Positions 35,425-48,672 of a DNA stretch of 64,000 nucleotides are shown piece after piece. Location of the stretch: NCBI GenBank assembly GCA_034401795.1, contig CM067372.1:38630861-38694860 (forward strand), written 5' to 3'. The first letter of the stretch is position 1; each line of letters opens with the position of its first letter. The translations under genes were made by a program, and so were the position numbers. Below the pieces are notes generated by a model, which was not told the DNA's origin, ran no database searches, and worked only from the letters and a program-made list of their open reading frames with translations. This stretch comes from Chaetoderma sp. LZ-2023a. Lineage: Eukaryota; Mollusca; Caudofoveata; Chaetodermatida; Chaetodermatidae.

Positions 35425-35838
35425 TCAACAAATCCATGAAATATTTAAAGTGCCATTCCTCTCATGGCCATACCAATCATGAACCGTACCAACTAGCTCC
35501 TGCAAAGCATCTTTCGATTTCTGATGTATGTTCTGTAGCTTGAGCGGATGGTTTTGTGGAGCGGATGGTTTTGTGGAGCTGGATGGTTTTGTGGAGCTGG
35601 ATGGTTTTGTGGAGCTGGATGGTTTTGTGGAGCTGGATGGTTTTGTGGAGCGGATGGTTTTGTGGAGCGGATGGTTTTGTGGAGCGGATGGTTTTGTGGA
35701 GCGGATGGTTTTGTGGAGCGGATGGTTTTGTGGAGCTGGATGGTTTTGGTTTCCACCGCAATCTCCAAAATAATCGTCACCCATTTTCATAAGTTTGGAA
35801 AATGATGCCATTCCTCTAACCTGCAAATCTCTAAGCAC
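35425..35838 (-). other. Unidentified 137-codon ORF built around a minisatellite
   Basis: Starts MLRDLQVRGMASFSKLMKMG and ends LVGTVHDWYGHERNGTLNIS. Between the two lie about 80 codons of minisatellite in which all three minus-strand frames (PQNHP, KTIRST, KPSSST) and all + frames stay open. The non-repeat ends could be a remnant of a real protein; I do not recognise it. No splice signals were established. Confidence 0.3.
35540..35750. repeat. 17/18-bp minisatellite, ~12 units
   Basis: Units 'agcggatggttttgtgg' (17) and 'agctggatggttttgtgg' (18), in the order two 17s, four 18s, five 17s and a terminal 18. Mixing 17- and 18-bp units rotates the frame, yet no stop appears in any of the six frames. 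Confidence 0.9.
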
Positions 35839-36467
35839 CTGTAAAGCTTAGTCCTTCAGGCTGGCTGCCAAATAAGCCCCTTTCGCTTCCGTATCCAGCC
35901 CATTCTTGCAATCGTCTTCATTTAGTTTCACCAAAGGGTTTGTCTATTCGGGAGGTAAGATAATGTTTCCAGGTGATCTGGAAGTTCGACTATAATGTCT
36001 TCAGCTGCTCGTTTAAGATATGATATTCATTATAGTCAGACTTCGTGCTCTCTATGAAAAACCGCTTCCAAAGCAGGTGAAGAGTCTGTTAGTGAGTCTG
36101 TATCATCTTTACTCTCCTCTCAGACTGGTGTCCTGGAATGTTGCTGTTGCTGCGAACACAATTACTGAATCTCTTACTCTGTACATCACTAAGCAGATCA
36201 TGAACCCGCTAGGATCTACCTGAAAGATCAAGAGGTTACGCCAAACTGTCCTCCAGAATCTGTATTTTTGTCCTGGAGTCATACGTCTAATTTGTTAGAG
36301 CTGAAAGCTTGTTAGAGCTGAAAGCTACTTCGAATCATTTGATAATGATCAACTTTTGGCCCTGACATCTGACATCACATGTCATAGATGTCGCTCTCAT
36401 CAGAAACTGGTGACGGACAGAGATGGCAGCATTTGGTGCATGACTGGATGTGGATTGTGGAATCGTA
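35839..36467. other. Possible decayed coding patch, unassigned
   Basis: The + strand at about 36355-36465 reads LTSDITCHRCRSHQKLV and SIWCMTGCGLWNR, with CxxC and CxxxC spacing. It runs straight into minisatellite array 2. No start, stop or splice context. Treated as unresolved. Confidence 0.25.
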
Positions 36468-37462
36468 AGAAACCTATCGAGGTTGAAACTGATCCGAAAT
36501 TAAAGATGGTCGCCAGCCAACAGCGGCCATCTTGAAAATTGGTTTCCAGATGATAACTCTGTTACCCTTTATCGGATCGCTTTGAAACTTCATAGAGTGG
36601 TTGGACTGGAATTGAGGAAGAAACCTATCGAAATCAACAATGATCCAAATTCCAAGATGGCCGCCAGCCACTGGTGACCGTTGAAAATTGGTTTCCAGAT
36701 GATAACTCCGTTATCGTTTATCGGATCGCTATGAAACGTCATAGGGTGGTTCGACTACCTCTGGTGAAGAAACCTATCAAGATTGACAATGATCCAAAAT
36801 CCAAGATGGCCGCCAGCCACTGGTGGCCATCTTCAAAATTGGTTTCCAGATGATAACTTCGTTACCGTTTATCAGATCGCTTTGAAACTTCATAGGGTGG
36901 TTGGACTAGGTGTGGAGAAGAAACCTATTAAAATTGACAGTGATCTGAAATTCAAGATGGCCACCAGCCATCATCTTGAAAATTGGTTTCCGGATAATAA
37001 CTCTGTTCCCGTTTATTTGATCGCTTTGAAACTTCATAGGTTGGTTGGACTAGGTCTGGAGAAAAAAAACCTATAGAAATTGACGATGATCCGAACTCCA
37101 AGATGGCCACCAGCCACGGGCTGCCATATTGAAAGTTGGTTTCTGGGAGATATCTCCATTACCATTTATCGGATCACTTCCTAGGGTCGTTGGAATATGT
37201 CTGGTGAAGAAACTTATCAAAATTTACGATAATCCGAAATCCAATATGGCTGCCAGTCAGTGGTGGCCATCTTGAAAATTGGTTTCCGGACAATACCTTC
37301 TTGACCGTTTAACGGATCGCTTTGATACTTCATAAGGATAACTGGTCTGATGGGTCTGAGGAAGAAATAAATATTTTCTGAAAGCTCTCATTCATTGGTT
37401 TGTCATCATGGCGGGGTATTATGCGCCGTTTGTGGAGCTCTTGTTTGGATAGTATTTTTCGA
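36468..37462 (+). repeat. Minisatellite array 2, same family as 1952-3218
   Basis: About six units of 143-150 bp restart at 'cttgaaaattggtttcc' (near 36530, 36680, 36830, 36972, 37122, 37268). Same orientation as array 1, and the same non-repeated tail (37270-37462: 'tcataaggataactggtctg', 'gaaataaatattttctgaa', 'catcatggcggggtattatg'). Confidence 0.85.
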
Positions 37463-37574
37463 AACTTCAGGATCCGCCTTTTTGGGTACCTCCTTTTTAT
37501 CTTAGCTTTGTCCTCTGAGGGTGACACCAAATTTGTGCGGTGTTAGATCGGATGTCAGTCAAGCGTTCCTAGTT

Positions 37575-37601
37575 CACACGCACACGCACACACGCACACG
37601 C

Positions 37602-37657
<56 letters not shown>
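37575..37657. repeat. (CA)n/(CACACG)n microsatellite
   Basis: CA run with CG interruptions at its left side. Confidence 0.9.
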
Positions 37658-38279
37658 CTGTCTTTGGCCAGTGTAAGCCTCTGACCAGTCTCTACAATAA
37701 CAGGAGCTTGATTCGAATGTCAAGCAGAACCCCATGCTAACATGAACATGGTATGCACCAGAGAACCAGTTTTGCATGGTTTTTCAACATCTTATTGACT
37801 GATTCACTGTGTATTATGACAGCAGCTATCCTTGTTAAGTGATCGTATTATTTTCTATCCTGCGTTCTGTTTATCCGATTTTTTCTTTAAAATTTCTACA
37901 AATTCTAGCTCGTCTAAAAAATAATGGTTATGGTTACATGACGTAAACTTGTATTTTGTCCAGCAAAATTATTAACATACATTCTCATGTATAATTATAC
38001 ATTCTCATCCAGCGAAACAATACAATTCGGAAATACTGATTCTGTACTATCTCTCATGTATGTTGGTACCCAATCGTACTGATCAAAAACAGTCTCCGCT
38101 ACATCATTTATGCGATATTAAATTAGGTGTTGATTACGCTCTTCTGTCATGTAGTACTAAGTATAACACTATTTATATTATGGTATATAGTATGTGTTCA
38201 TCTTGGGGTCTCTGAATGTTGTTACCCCTTAGCACTTTGGTGTCAAAAATTTTACGTTTTCAAATTAAATTAAAAGATG
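37658..38279. other. Intergenic, no gene seen
   Basis: AT-rich, nothing recognised. Confidence 0.4.
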
Positions 38280-38373
38280 AACTGGTGTTAATTTTTCAAC
38301 AAATTTGGTGGGAGATGGTGCTGTCGTAGACAGCAACATCTTCCACCAAAATTGTTGAAAAATGTACACCAGT
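38280..38373. repeat. Long hairpin, ~44-bp arms
   Basis: 'aactggtgttaatttttcaa' through 'gatggtgctgtc' pairs with 'gacagcaacatc' through 'ttgaaaaatgtacaccagtt', with a 3-6-base loop at 38324-38329 and few mismatches. Unrelated to families A and B by eye. Confidence 0.75.
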
Positions 38374-38377
38374 TTCT

Positions 38378-38379
38378 GT

Positions 38380-38414
<35 letters not shown>
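38378..38414. repeat. (GT)n microsatellite
   Basis: Directly after the hairpin. Confidence 0.9.
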
Positions 38415-38415
<1 letters not shown>

Positions 38416-38744
38416 TTAAGCTCGTGAAGTGGTTAACGCTGTTTACATTAACTTATCTAATATAAATAAAGTGTCATACATTCTGTTATAATCACGACAA
38501 AAAGTTTTCGCATTGTCGTTTCTTTTCCACAGGAAGCGCAGATTTTTTTATCTGTACTGCAATGTGTCATCATGGGCGGAGACTGGGAACACATATCCTG
38601 CCCATTCATTGATATATAATAGAATACTGATAACGCAAATACAGGACTGGAAAATTTATTATACATCTACATATTCAATGAGGTACACACACTACTACTT
38701 GAAGATGTCAACTACGGACACGTTTTAAATTTAAAAGGCCATAA

Positions 38745-38890
<146 letters not shown>

Positions 38891-39084
38891 TAGTAAGGAA
38901 TATACAAAAATAGAGAACCTTGATTCGTTTGTAATGTTACATAACTCCAGTTACAACTAGGATGTTGAATTTATGATAAGGCATGTATGTTTCCATTAGG
39001 ATATCTGACCTTGGCATGTCTCCTCTGTTCGTTCCTACACGTCTGGTGGAAGCGCGTCATTAGGTTTTAAGAGGTGGCTACAGA

Positions 39085-39460
39085 ATGGAGAATAGCTATT
39101 CCCCGCCCATCTTTAGCTAAGCTCCACCCACACTTCGCCCGTGTTGGGATAGATCGATCCGTGAATTCCCTGGCAATCGATTTTCAGAAAACTATAGGTA
39201 AGCTGTTGAATATTTTGAAACTAATTTGACAGGGTGCTGTTGCTGCCAAGCGTGTTTATTAAATAGTACAAGACATACAATGCGTACAGCAACGCTTATA
39301 GTCTGTCACCAATTAAGCTCTCGTGATGAACTTAGCTACGCCATTCATGACGTGTATGATAATGATTATGACGTCATCTTGCCTGTTAATTACGATTGAC
39401 GGAGAAACTGGAATCCTCCATTTATGAATCCAGTTTCTCAGTCAATCATGTGACGTCATA
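39085..39460 (-). mobile_element. Family B element, minus orientation
   Basis: 'ccccgcccatctttagctaa', 'gggatagatcgatccgtgaa', 'gttgaatattttgaaactaa', 'tatgacgtcatcttg'. The right part (39400-39460) adds an inverted 'aaactggaatcctcca' / 'tgaatccagtttctcag' and a perfect TGACGTCA at 39451. Confidence 0.6.
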
Positions 39461-39499
39461 ATCACCTACGTGATGTGAAGGCTGACTCATAATTAATTA

Positions 39500-40890
39500 G
39501 GCCCCCCCCCCCACACACCGAAGTCCTATAGTATTCACCACGTCTGTCCGTCTGTCTGTCCACAATATCTCGTAAACAGCATATCATACAGAAACGCTTC
39601 AGATATGTTAATGAAACGTGCTGTATGCCTCAGTTATGATACGCAGATGTGCCTTTTGAAGAATTCACGTTTATAGGTCCAATATCTTGGGTGAAAATGG
39701 GCTTTTAAATGCAAAAACACGATTTTTGTAAATTTTCTCGTAAACACAACATCATACAGAACGGCTTCAGATATTTTAATGAAACGTGGTGTATGTCTCA
39801 GTTATGATACGCAGATGTGCATTTTGAAGAATTCACGTTTATAGGTCCAATATTTTGGGTGAAAATGGACTTTTTAATGCAAAAACACGATTTTTGTCAA
39901 TTTCCTCATAAACACTATATCATACAGAATCGCTTAAGATAATTTAAAGAAACTTGGCAGATGGCTTCTTTATGATTGGTAGATGTTCCTTTTGAAGGAT
40001 TCACGTTTACAGGTCACAGATTGTGGGTGAAAAAATGGCTTTTTAATGCAAAAGCTCGGGATTTCTGTCTATTTTCTCGTACGCACCATATCATATAGAA
40101 TTGCTTAAAATAAGTTAGTGAAACTTTGCACATGTCTCAGTTAGGATCCGCAGACGTACCTTTTGAAGGATTAACCTTTATAGGTCCAAGATTTTTGGTG
40201 AAAATTGTTTTTTAATGCTAAAACTCACTAGTTTTGAATCGCTTAAAATAATTTAATGAATCTTTGCGGGTAGTTTCTTTATGATGGGTAGAGGTGCCAT
40301 TTGGAGGATTCAACTTTATAGGTCCCAGAATTTGGGTGAAAATTGTCTTAATACAAGAACTCGTGGTTTTGGCCAATGCTCTCGTAAACAGCATATCATA
40401 TTGAATCGCTTAAAGTAATTTAATGAAACTTGGCAGGTGGTTTCTTTATGATGGGTGGTCTCTTTATGATGTGTAGATGTGCCTTTTGAAGGATTCAGCT
40501 TTATAGGTCCAATATTTTGGGCTAAAATTAGCTTTTCAAAGCAAAAACTCATGATTTTGTCAATGTTCTCGTAATATCATACAGATCGCCTTATGTATTT
40601 TAATGAAACTTGATATATGCCTCAGCTATGATACGCAGATGTACCTTTTGAGGGATTCGCCTTTATTGATCCAGGATCTTGGGTGAACATGGGCCTTTTA
40701 ATACAAAAACTCACGATTTTTGTCAGTTTTCGCATAAGTACCATATCACAGATTCGCTTAAAATAATTTAATGAAACTTGGCAAGTGGCTTCTTTATTAT
40801 GGGTAGATGCACCGTTTGAAGGATTTGCCTGTATAGGTCCAAGGTTTTTGGTGAAAAGGCCTTTTAATGCAAAAACACTTTACTAGTAAT
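39500..40890 (+). repeat. Tandem array, ~165-185-bp units, about eight copies
   Basis: Units restart at 'tctcgtaaacagcatatcat'-like sequence near 39568, 39737, 39904, 40074, 40215 (deleted), 40379, 40567 and 40730. Each has 'taatgaaacttgg', 'tatgatgggtagatgtgcc' and 'ttgaagrattcacgtttat'. Preceded by a C-run and 'gtctgtccgtctgtctgtcc'. Non-coding. Confidence 0.8.
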
Positions 40891-41295
40891 TTTATTTATT
40901 TATTCTTTTAAATAATATGAATGCTTTGAATAAAATTGCTACCTACTACATACAGAAGGGTATTTTCAGTGATTGGGTGGGGGTGGGGGTGCTCTGAGTC
41001 AAACAACGTTTTCCAGTTTCTGATGTAACCGTATTAACCAAACGCCACAGCTTGTTTCATATAGGGTCCTTTGTGAAAAAATTATCTTTGAAAGTGAGCT
41101 GCTCTTCTAAATTGTAGAGAAAATGTCTGAAAACAAAGTCAATATGTTTTATTGAAGATCCGAAAAATGAAAGTGTTATTTTTGTGTTATCTACTATCAA
41201 ACTTCTTTGTCTTAATAAGTATAGTCCGTGCCACTTGAGGGGTAAATGACCCCGCACCAGCTCTCTTTTGGTGATCTGACCACACTTCCCACGTT
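40891..41295. other. Intergenic, no gene seen
   Basis: Includes a G-rich 'gggtgggggtgggggtg' stretch at 40976-40990. Confidence 0.4.
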
Positions 41296-41890
41296 CATAT
41301 AATTTTTTTAATCCATAAGCATACTACTTTGGTTTGACAAAATTTGGTCCATGTAGTGTATGGGGTAAATGATCCTCCCCATGGGACTCTGTACGGCGTC
41401 CATCAAAGACGGTCTGACCCCATCATCACCACTCAGAAATCTGGTCAGTTTCATTGTTTTGTAATCTACCATCGTGCTGCCCTGTTTTGACACTGTTTGA
41501 TCTGTAGCTTATGCATCGTCCAACACCCCCCCCCAGCCCCCCCCCCCCCCCGACACACACACACGCACGCACGCACGCACGCACGCGCAAACACACCACC
41601 CAACCCCACCCCGCCCACTCCGAAATTTGGTTAGTTTCATTTTTTCGTTATCTACCTTCATGTTACTTTATTTTGAGCAAATTTGGTCCATTTATAACTT
41701 ATGGGGTAAATAAAGCTCATTTTGTGGCTCTGTGTGTGAGGGTGTTTTCTGACCCCCGCCCACCCCTAAAGTTAAGGTCAGCTTTTCCATTTTTGTAGTC
41801 TACTGGCATAATACTTTGTGTTGATAACTTTTTGTCCATGCATTAGATGGGGGTAAATAAACTCCACAGGAACGTCTTTTCAAGGGACTC
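41296..41890. repeat. Degenerate ~180-bp tandem repeat, three to four units
   Basis: Shared landmarks: 'catactactttggtttgaca', 'aaatttggtccat', 'tatggggtaaat', 'ctgacccc', 'ggtcagtttcatt' near 41320, 41480, 41665 and 41810. Interrupted by C-runs and CACG repeats at 41523-41590. Confidence 0.6.
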
Positions 41891-42735
41891 CAGGAGTTCC
41901 ACCCAGCAAAATGGAAGCAGCTGATAAACCTTTTGTGGATCACTTAGGTGGCCTAAGTAACTTTAAGGGTCAGACTTTCTGGGTGAAATGCGGTGAAATC
42001 CTCTGTCACGCGCTCCTGGACATAATAAACAATAAAAACTAGATTCTAGCTAATGCAATGCCATACTTCGCCAGATCAGTGAATTACTGAAGAAATCGTC
42101 GCCCTACAAACAGACTCTGGCAGATGGCATCCCAGCCACAGATGATTGTCGTACATGTCTAAGGTGTCTCTGACCGCTGAGAGATGCTCATCTACCACCA
42201 TCAATTTCTGTGCATAACACCGACGGTAACTTCATCGGGACCGAGCAGGGAAAAAGCAGATGTGATCAGAGAATGGTCTGAGAACCAGTAATAACATCTC
42301 CAAACCAATCACGCATATAGTAAACTCTGTCTTCATGCAACACCTCCCAATCGACTCTGTTGTCCAATATACCCCTATCACGCTGCGTAAACCCAAGAAA
42401 ACGCATTGACAACCAACAACCCAGTGGCCTATTGTACTCAGCTACAGCATACCGAAAATCTTGTCCAATGTGACGCTGTGCCACATCCGAGTAAAGATTG
42501 ACACTCACTAGAGACTCTAAGATTATGTGGCTTTAAATGAGCACGCAGCTGCGCAGACATTGTATCAGCGCAGCAAAGGCTCGCGTGAGTAGTCACGTCG
42601 AAGCACTGGTACTTTCACAAGATGGCCATTGACATGTCACAGGCTTTTTGCACCAGAAAACGGTCAATGATCCTGGACATCAAGCTGGCTCTAATGACGA
42701 TGAACTGCGACTAGTCAGATTGTTATTCGTAAATA
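41891..42735. other. No assignable gene; possible upstream LINE debris
   Basis: Mixed short open frames on both strands; an 80-codon minus frame at 42266-42508 has no family I recognise. It lies just upstream of an RT fragment on the + strand and may belong to the same decayed element. Confidence 0.3.
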
Positions 42736-43515
42736 CCAAGTTGTAAGTGTGATAAAGAAAAATATTAGGTTCTGCAGTGTTCGAGAACCCTATTGGCTCT
42801 CCACAGAAAGATGGCATTTCTCCAGTGCTGTTTACATACTACCTTGCCGCACCCCTCTCATCTGTGCGAGAACATTCCACAAGACTAAATCCACTTTGGA
42901 TCTCCGACAAGAGATGGAGTACATGGATGATGTAGACTTCATAGATTAGGAACGGAAGCCTCTCAATGACCTCCATATAACTGCAGAAGATTAGAAATCT
43001 CTTCATGAACTACACCAGGACCGCTTAGGTTATTAGAACACATCTATTAGCAGCAGACGAAATCAGTGACAAAGGCATCCCACTGCGTGGCTGGAGGAGT
43101 TGGAGAAAGAGCAAACTCCTTGATTCACTAATGTGGAGCTCCTCTCGCGTCGCTGCACTTTGAGTCATGGGAAACATTGCATTCCAGTAGCCCTTTTGGA
43201 AAATGTGAGTTCGTGGATCACGGATCCTTCATGCAATAGCTGGAGAAGATGAACGAAGACCAGGTCGCCTCTACCTATGTACACCTATACGCAACAGATG
43301 AAGTCAGTGAGAAGGGCTTGGAATTCACCCTAATGGGAGCCGGTAAATATAAAGTCAGGAGAGGACGTCATTGCATGAATATGTTAAGAGTGCTGCGAGG
43401 TGACCTCAAGAAAGCAGGACTCGGTACACTCAGATCAAGAATGGACCTGAGGAAGCTAAAGATTTTGGCTGAGAACAAGACACAGTGGTCAAAAATGAAG
43501 AAGGACTGACTGCGG
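42736..43515 (+). pseudogene. Degenerate non-LTR reverse transcriptase fragment
   Basis: The + strand at 42749-42949 ends LRQEMEYMDDVDFID, an RT palm box (YMDD) preceded by remnants of the motif B region. After a decayed stretch, 43249-43509 reads VLRGDLKKAGLG and LRKLKILAENKTQWSKMKKD, resembling the C-terminus of RTE/craniate-type LINE proteins. Several stops and frame changes lie between, so it is not functional. Clade assignment is tentative. Confidence 0.55.
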
Positions 43516-43560
43516 TAGATGATGATTCCACTACTACTGCTGATGTTGCTGCTGCTGCTG

Positions 43561-43598
<38 letters not shown>

Positions 43599-43889
43599 AC
43601 TACTACTACTACTACTACTACTGCAGCGGAAGCAGAATACAGTAATCATACATACAGACTGCATTCACACTTTGACCATCGAGATTCTTACCAGTTAGCA
43701 CATGTAACTAAACAGCTTCTCCGTATGCGATACAGTTTTCTTCAGGTAGATCATATAGCGCATACAATCCAAGTTCTGCGTAATTTAACTCATACCATCA
43801 AACTCACTTATAAAACCGTTAATTCGTACAATCGGATTTTTGTACCGCTCGTTGACTCATGGAATCCAATTATGCATGCGATCCACTAG
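43516..43889 (+). other. Open frame across a trinucleotide repeat, unassigned
   Basis: The frame from 43485 stays open through poly-Ala/poly-Thr codons and on through about 70 ordinary codons (SHFDHRDSYQLAHVTKQLL, NSYNRIFVPLVDSW) to 43889. The post-repeat part is not obviously random, but I recognise no family. Confidence 0.2.
43530..43623. repeat. (GCT)n(ACT)n trinucleotide repeat
   Basis: About 18 GCT units followed by about 8 ACT units. Confidence 0.95.
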
Positions 43890-45065
43890 TCAAGTTGCAC
43901 CTTGTTGTGGCATGCTTCTATAAGGATGTCGTAAACATTTAAAACAAAATTAGGAAATAAGCCATCCTGGCATCTTTCCTATTAGGCGGCCATCTCGGAT
44001 CTCAAGACGGCCGTCATAAAAAAAATCACATTTTCCTGATATCTCAGCTTCTTGACTAGATAGAAGCATAACATTGATGTCGATACTCTTATAAATGTGG
44101 GTAACGGTTATATTTAGAACACTTTAAAGAGTCTTCGATGGCAAATATTTCCGATATCATCAGTAAAACACTTGAGAATCTACCAACATAATTAATATCG
44201 ACCGTGATGTTGTACTTTCTCAATGTCCACAAGACGAGAAAGATTAACTCCAGCTGATATTCATTGGGGAAAGTGTTTTGCTAGATATTATATGACAGTC
44301 ATATTGATATCCAAGATCCCACCAAATTCGCAAGATTTCAGTGCTATCGCCATTCAGTATATCTGGATCTACTGCTGAATAATGCAAACACTGTTTTGTA
44401 AAAGTAATTTTTCAATGCCTACAACTGGACGTCAAATAGATAAGGAACACCTTATGGCTTTAGAATATATTCTTGATTAAAACTGACGTGTACTAAGCGA
44501 TTTCTCCACAGTGACTACTTCTTGTGGTCAGTACGGGCATGTTTCAGAGCTCTCAACCATTGAAAACTGAAAGAATGAGATTTGCGGGCGGGTCTGGGAG
44601 GGTCTGTCCCACTCCCTAAAGTGGAAGTCCGGGGGCACTTCCCTGGAAATTTGTTTTAAATTATATTCTCCGTGAAGCAATCTGAGACGCAAAAACATCA
44701 ATTTCTCTCAAATATCTTGGCTCCAGGATGGCACTATGTAGGTCATCTTTACCCAGCAACATATTTTTGTCAGATAATCTGACGTTTGATGTATGAAATC
44801 TGCCGTTTTACAGTAAATACTGCATCATAATGATTATACTATAATGAAAATGCCAGATGCGTAAGATTGGCATGTCGTTGTGTGAGAGAGTGAAGTCAAA
44901 TGCGTGAGTCTCACCCTGAATGCGTGAGAATTGAGAGGCCTGATGTTTGTATCTACTTATAAAACACCTGATCTACTTTCTCTCGCTCTAAATTGGTTAT
45001 CACACGAATCAAATTAAAACCATAGCTAACACAGACAATATTCACAAAAACGCAATATTATCAAC
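43890..45065. other. Intergenic, no gene seen
   Basis: Contains 'ggcggccatctcggatctca' / 'agacggccgtcat', found again at 49321, and otherwise nothing recognised. Confidence 0.4.
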
Positions 45066-46100
45066 ATGACTAGTTTAGATTCTTTGGCTATAACACCAGA
45101 CTGGATGGACAAATTTATCCGCGAACTGAACAGAGTTATGCGCTTAAACCAATCTAATATCATGGGCTGCGATGTGAAAGGAAAATACTGTAATTTTGAA
45201 AATACTATTATCGGAAACTGTTGCTGCATTAAACACCAACAGGTTACAAGAGCTCTATTTTAAAAATTATACATGCAAAAAATTTAATAATACGCGATTA
45301 TAATTCGATAATAGAGCCATAGGATTCAAAGGTTGTTGAATCCATCAATTAACGACTGGTATACAATGCTTAGTAGAATTGGCTGGTTACTAGATCTAAT
45401 GGCTAGTGGAGCATCCAGATTAGTTTAATCTCTCAAAATGTCACTCTTAATCAATCACGAGGATTGAACGTTGTTGGTATTGATTTCTAAAACAATTCGT
45501 TGCACGGACAAGTTCTTGCACATCTTGATATCTACACGATGTCAATTCTAAGCCACAATGCAGATATTGGCTCAATTGTTAGACGTCATGGCTTCAATGT
45601 GCTACTTTGTTTTGGTATGAGCTGACCACTCTCTTCTACATAAGGCAAAGATGGACACGGTCCAAGGAATTTCATAGTAATTAAGGCTTGATAGCATGCT
45701 CTCCTTTTATGCAGATATACGCCCTCTTTTGTTGGAAGTAGCGAGTCAATATCTTTCTTGGCTTTGCAGTATAATGACCTACGTATGTGATGTATTTAAT
45801 TTGATTTAGAAGCCGGGTCATACACTCAATGGTTGGTTCAGCATCGGGAAGTACTGATTCAGTAGGAAAGTCGCTTTCTCCAATAGGTTCAAGTAACTGC
45901 GGGAAGTTGACATAAATATTTCACGCAGATTGTTTTCCAATACCAATCAATTGATTATAGTTGTGTCTGATCAAGTTATATCCTGGAAAGCCAACACTCG
46001 TTCTCTAACATCAATAATTATTTAATCTTATGTATGGGAATGCAACATCTTTTCCTTGTGGTTCCTGCTTACATTCATAATATAAGGCATAACGCCGCAT
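45066..46100. other. Decayed coding-like tract of unknown origin
   Basis: + strand patches: MTSLDSLAITPDWMDKFIRE (45066), INDWYTMLSRIGWLLDLMAS (45346 on), QVLAHLDIYTMSILSHNADI (45509 on). Minus-strand patches at 45640-46090: LNQIKYITYVGHYTAKPRKI and LMRRYALYYECKQEPQGKDV. They have stops and frameshifts but look less random than the flanks. Could be an old transposon or other insertion; not identified. Confidence 0.25.
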
Positions 46101-46154
46101 AAGCTTGGAATGTAGGCCGCGAGAAGGATCACAACGTCAGTTTCTCGACAGATT

Positions 46155-47692
<1,538 letters not shown>

Positions 47693-48086
47693 CCTTTCCA
47701 GAGTATCCATCTATCACGTGACGTCATATGACGTCATAACCAGCTAAACGGCGTGTAGTATGACGTCGTAATCATTGCGTCATAAATAAATCTATTTGGC
47801 CCGTCTTTAACTCTTAGTAGTTTGACACGTTGTACGATTTGTATGGCTCTACTTTTAATAAACATGCGGTTGAATATTTTGAAACTAATTTAGCTGGACG
47901 CTGTTGTTGCCATCGGCAGCAACAGCGCCCAGCCAAATTAGTTTCAAAATATTTAACAGCTTACCTGTATAGTTTTCTGGAAACTTATAGTCAGAGAGTT
48001 CAGAGATCGATCGATCCCAACACGAGCGTGGTGTGGGTGGAGCTTAGCTAGAGATGGGCAGGGCATAGCTAAAACTGGAAAGGTCC
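47693..48086 (+). mobile_element. Family B element, well-preserved copy
   Basis: Ends cctttccag / ctggaaagg. Two perfect TGACGTCA palindromes (47719-47726, 47729-47736), AATAAA in 'acttttaataaacatgcg', core palindrome 47870-47960 (gctggacgctgttgttgcc with its complement), 'agagatcgatcgatccc', 'gagatgggcagggcatagc'. Best reference copy for the family in this window. Confidence 0.7.
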
Positions 48087-48559
48087 ATTGGAGCATTTTG
48101 ATCTTACAGTAATGTTGTTCATCAAATGTGAGCATTCTGTCTCTCTCGAAGATTCTTTGTCATCATTTCACAGCTCTTCATTACTATCCAATGGTATTAC
48201 ATTCATGTGCAGAGGCATTAATGATTGGAGGAGGTCCAACCTGAGTTCGTGGAGAATCACCTTCTGGCAGCATTTAATTGAATCCACTTCATCCTGGAAC
48301 ATGTCGGTCTGGTCGTCGGTTGGCTCCTGGTGAGAAAACTCCATGCCATATCTCTGGTGGAACACGGACCTATTTTCTCTTTATCTGGTTCAGTGTTCTT
48401 GCACAAACAGAAATAAAATATTATGTTTTCTGGTTTATCAGAACCCATATGCTAATCTTGAATATTATGGATATCTGAAGGCATCTTCAAAACTCTAGAT
48501 GAGCTTGGTTTAATAGTAACCCTTGCACCGACAACTCCCTGAATAAGTTAATTCTTCAC
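48087..48559. other. Intergenic, no gene seen
   Basis: Short open frames on both strands overlap; none recognised. Confidence 0.35.
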
Positions 48560-48672
48560 AATATATTCTATTGAATATTTTGAGCCAATTTTACTGGAAT
48601 CCGTTGCTGCCTAAAGGCAGCACTGTTCGGCCGAACTGGTTTCCAGTCATAATAAATTCAAAATATTCAACA
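48560..48672. repeat. Family B-like core palindrome, diverged
   Basis: 'attgaatattttgagccaat' against 'ttcaaaatattcaacagctt', with 'ctgcctaaaggcag' at the tip. Confidence 0.5.

Noticed and set aside
39500-40890. CRISPR-like array
   Set aside because: Units are 165-185 bp, diverged throughout, with no short identical repeats, unique spacers or cas genes. Ordinary eukaryotic tandem repeat.
43368-43664. Poly-Ser minus-strand frame
   Set aside because: Product of the GCT/ACT trinucleotide repeat read in reverse.
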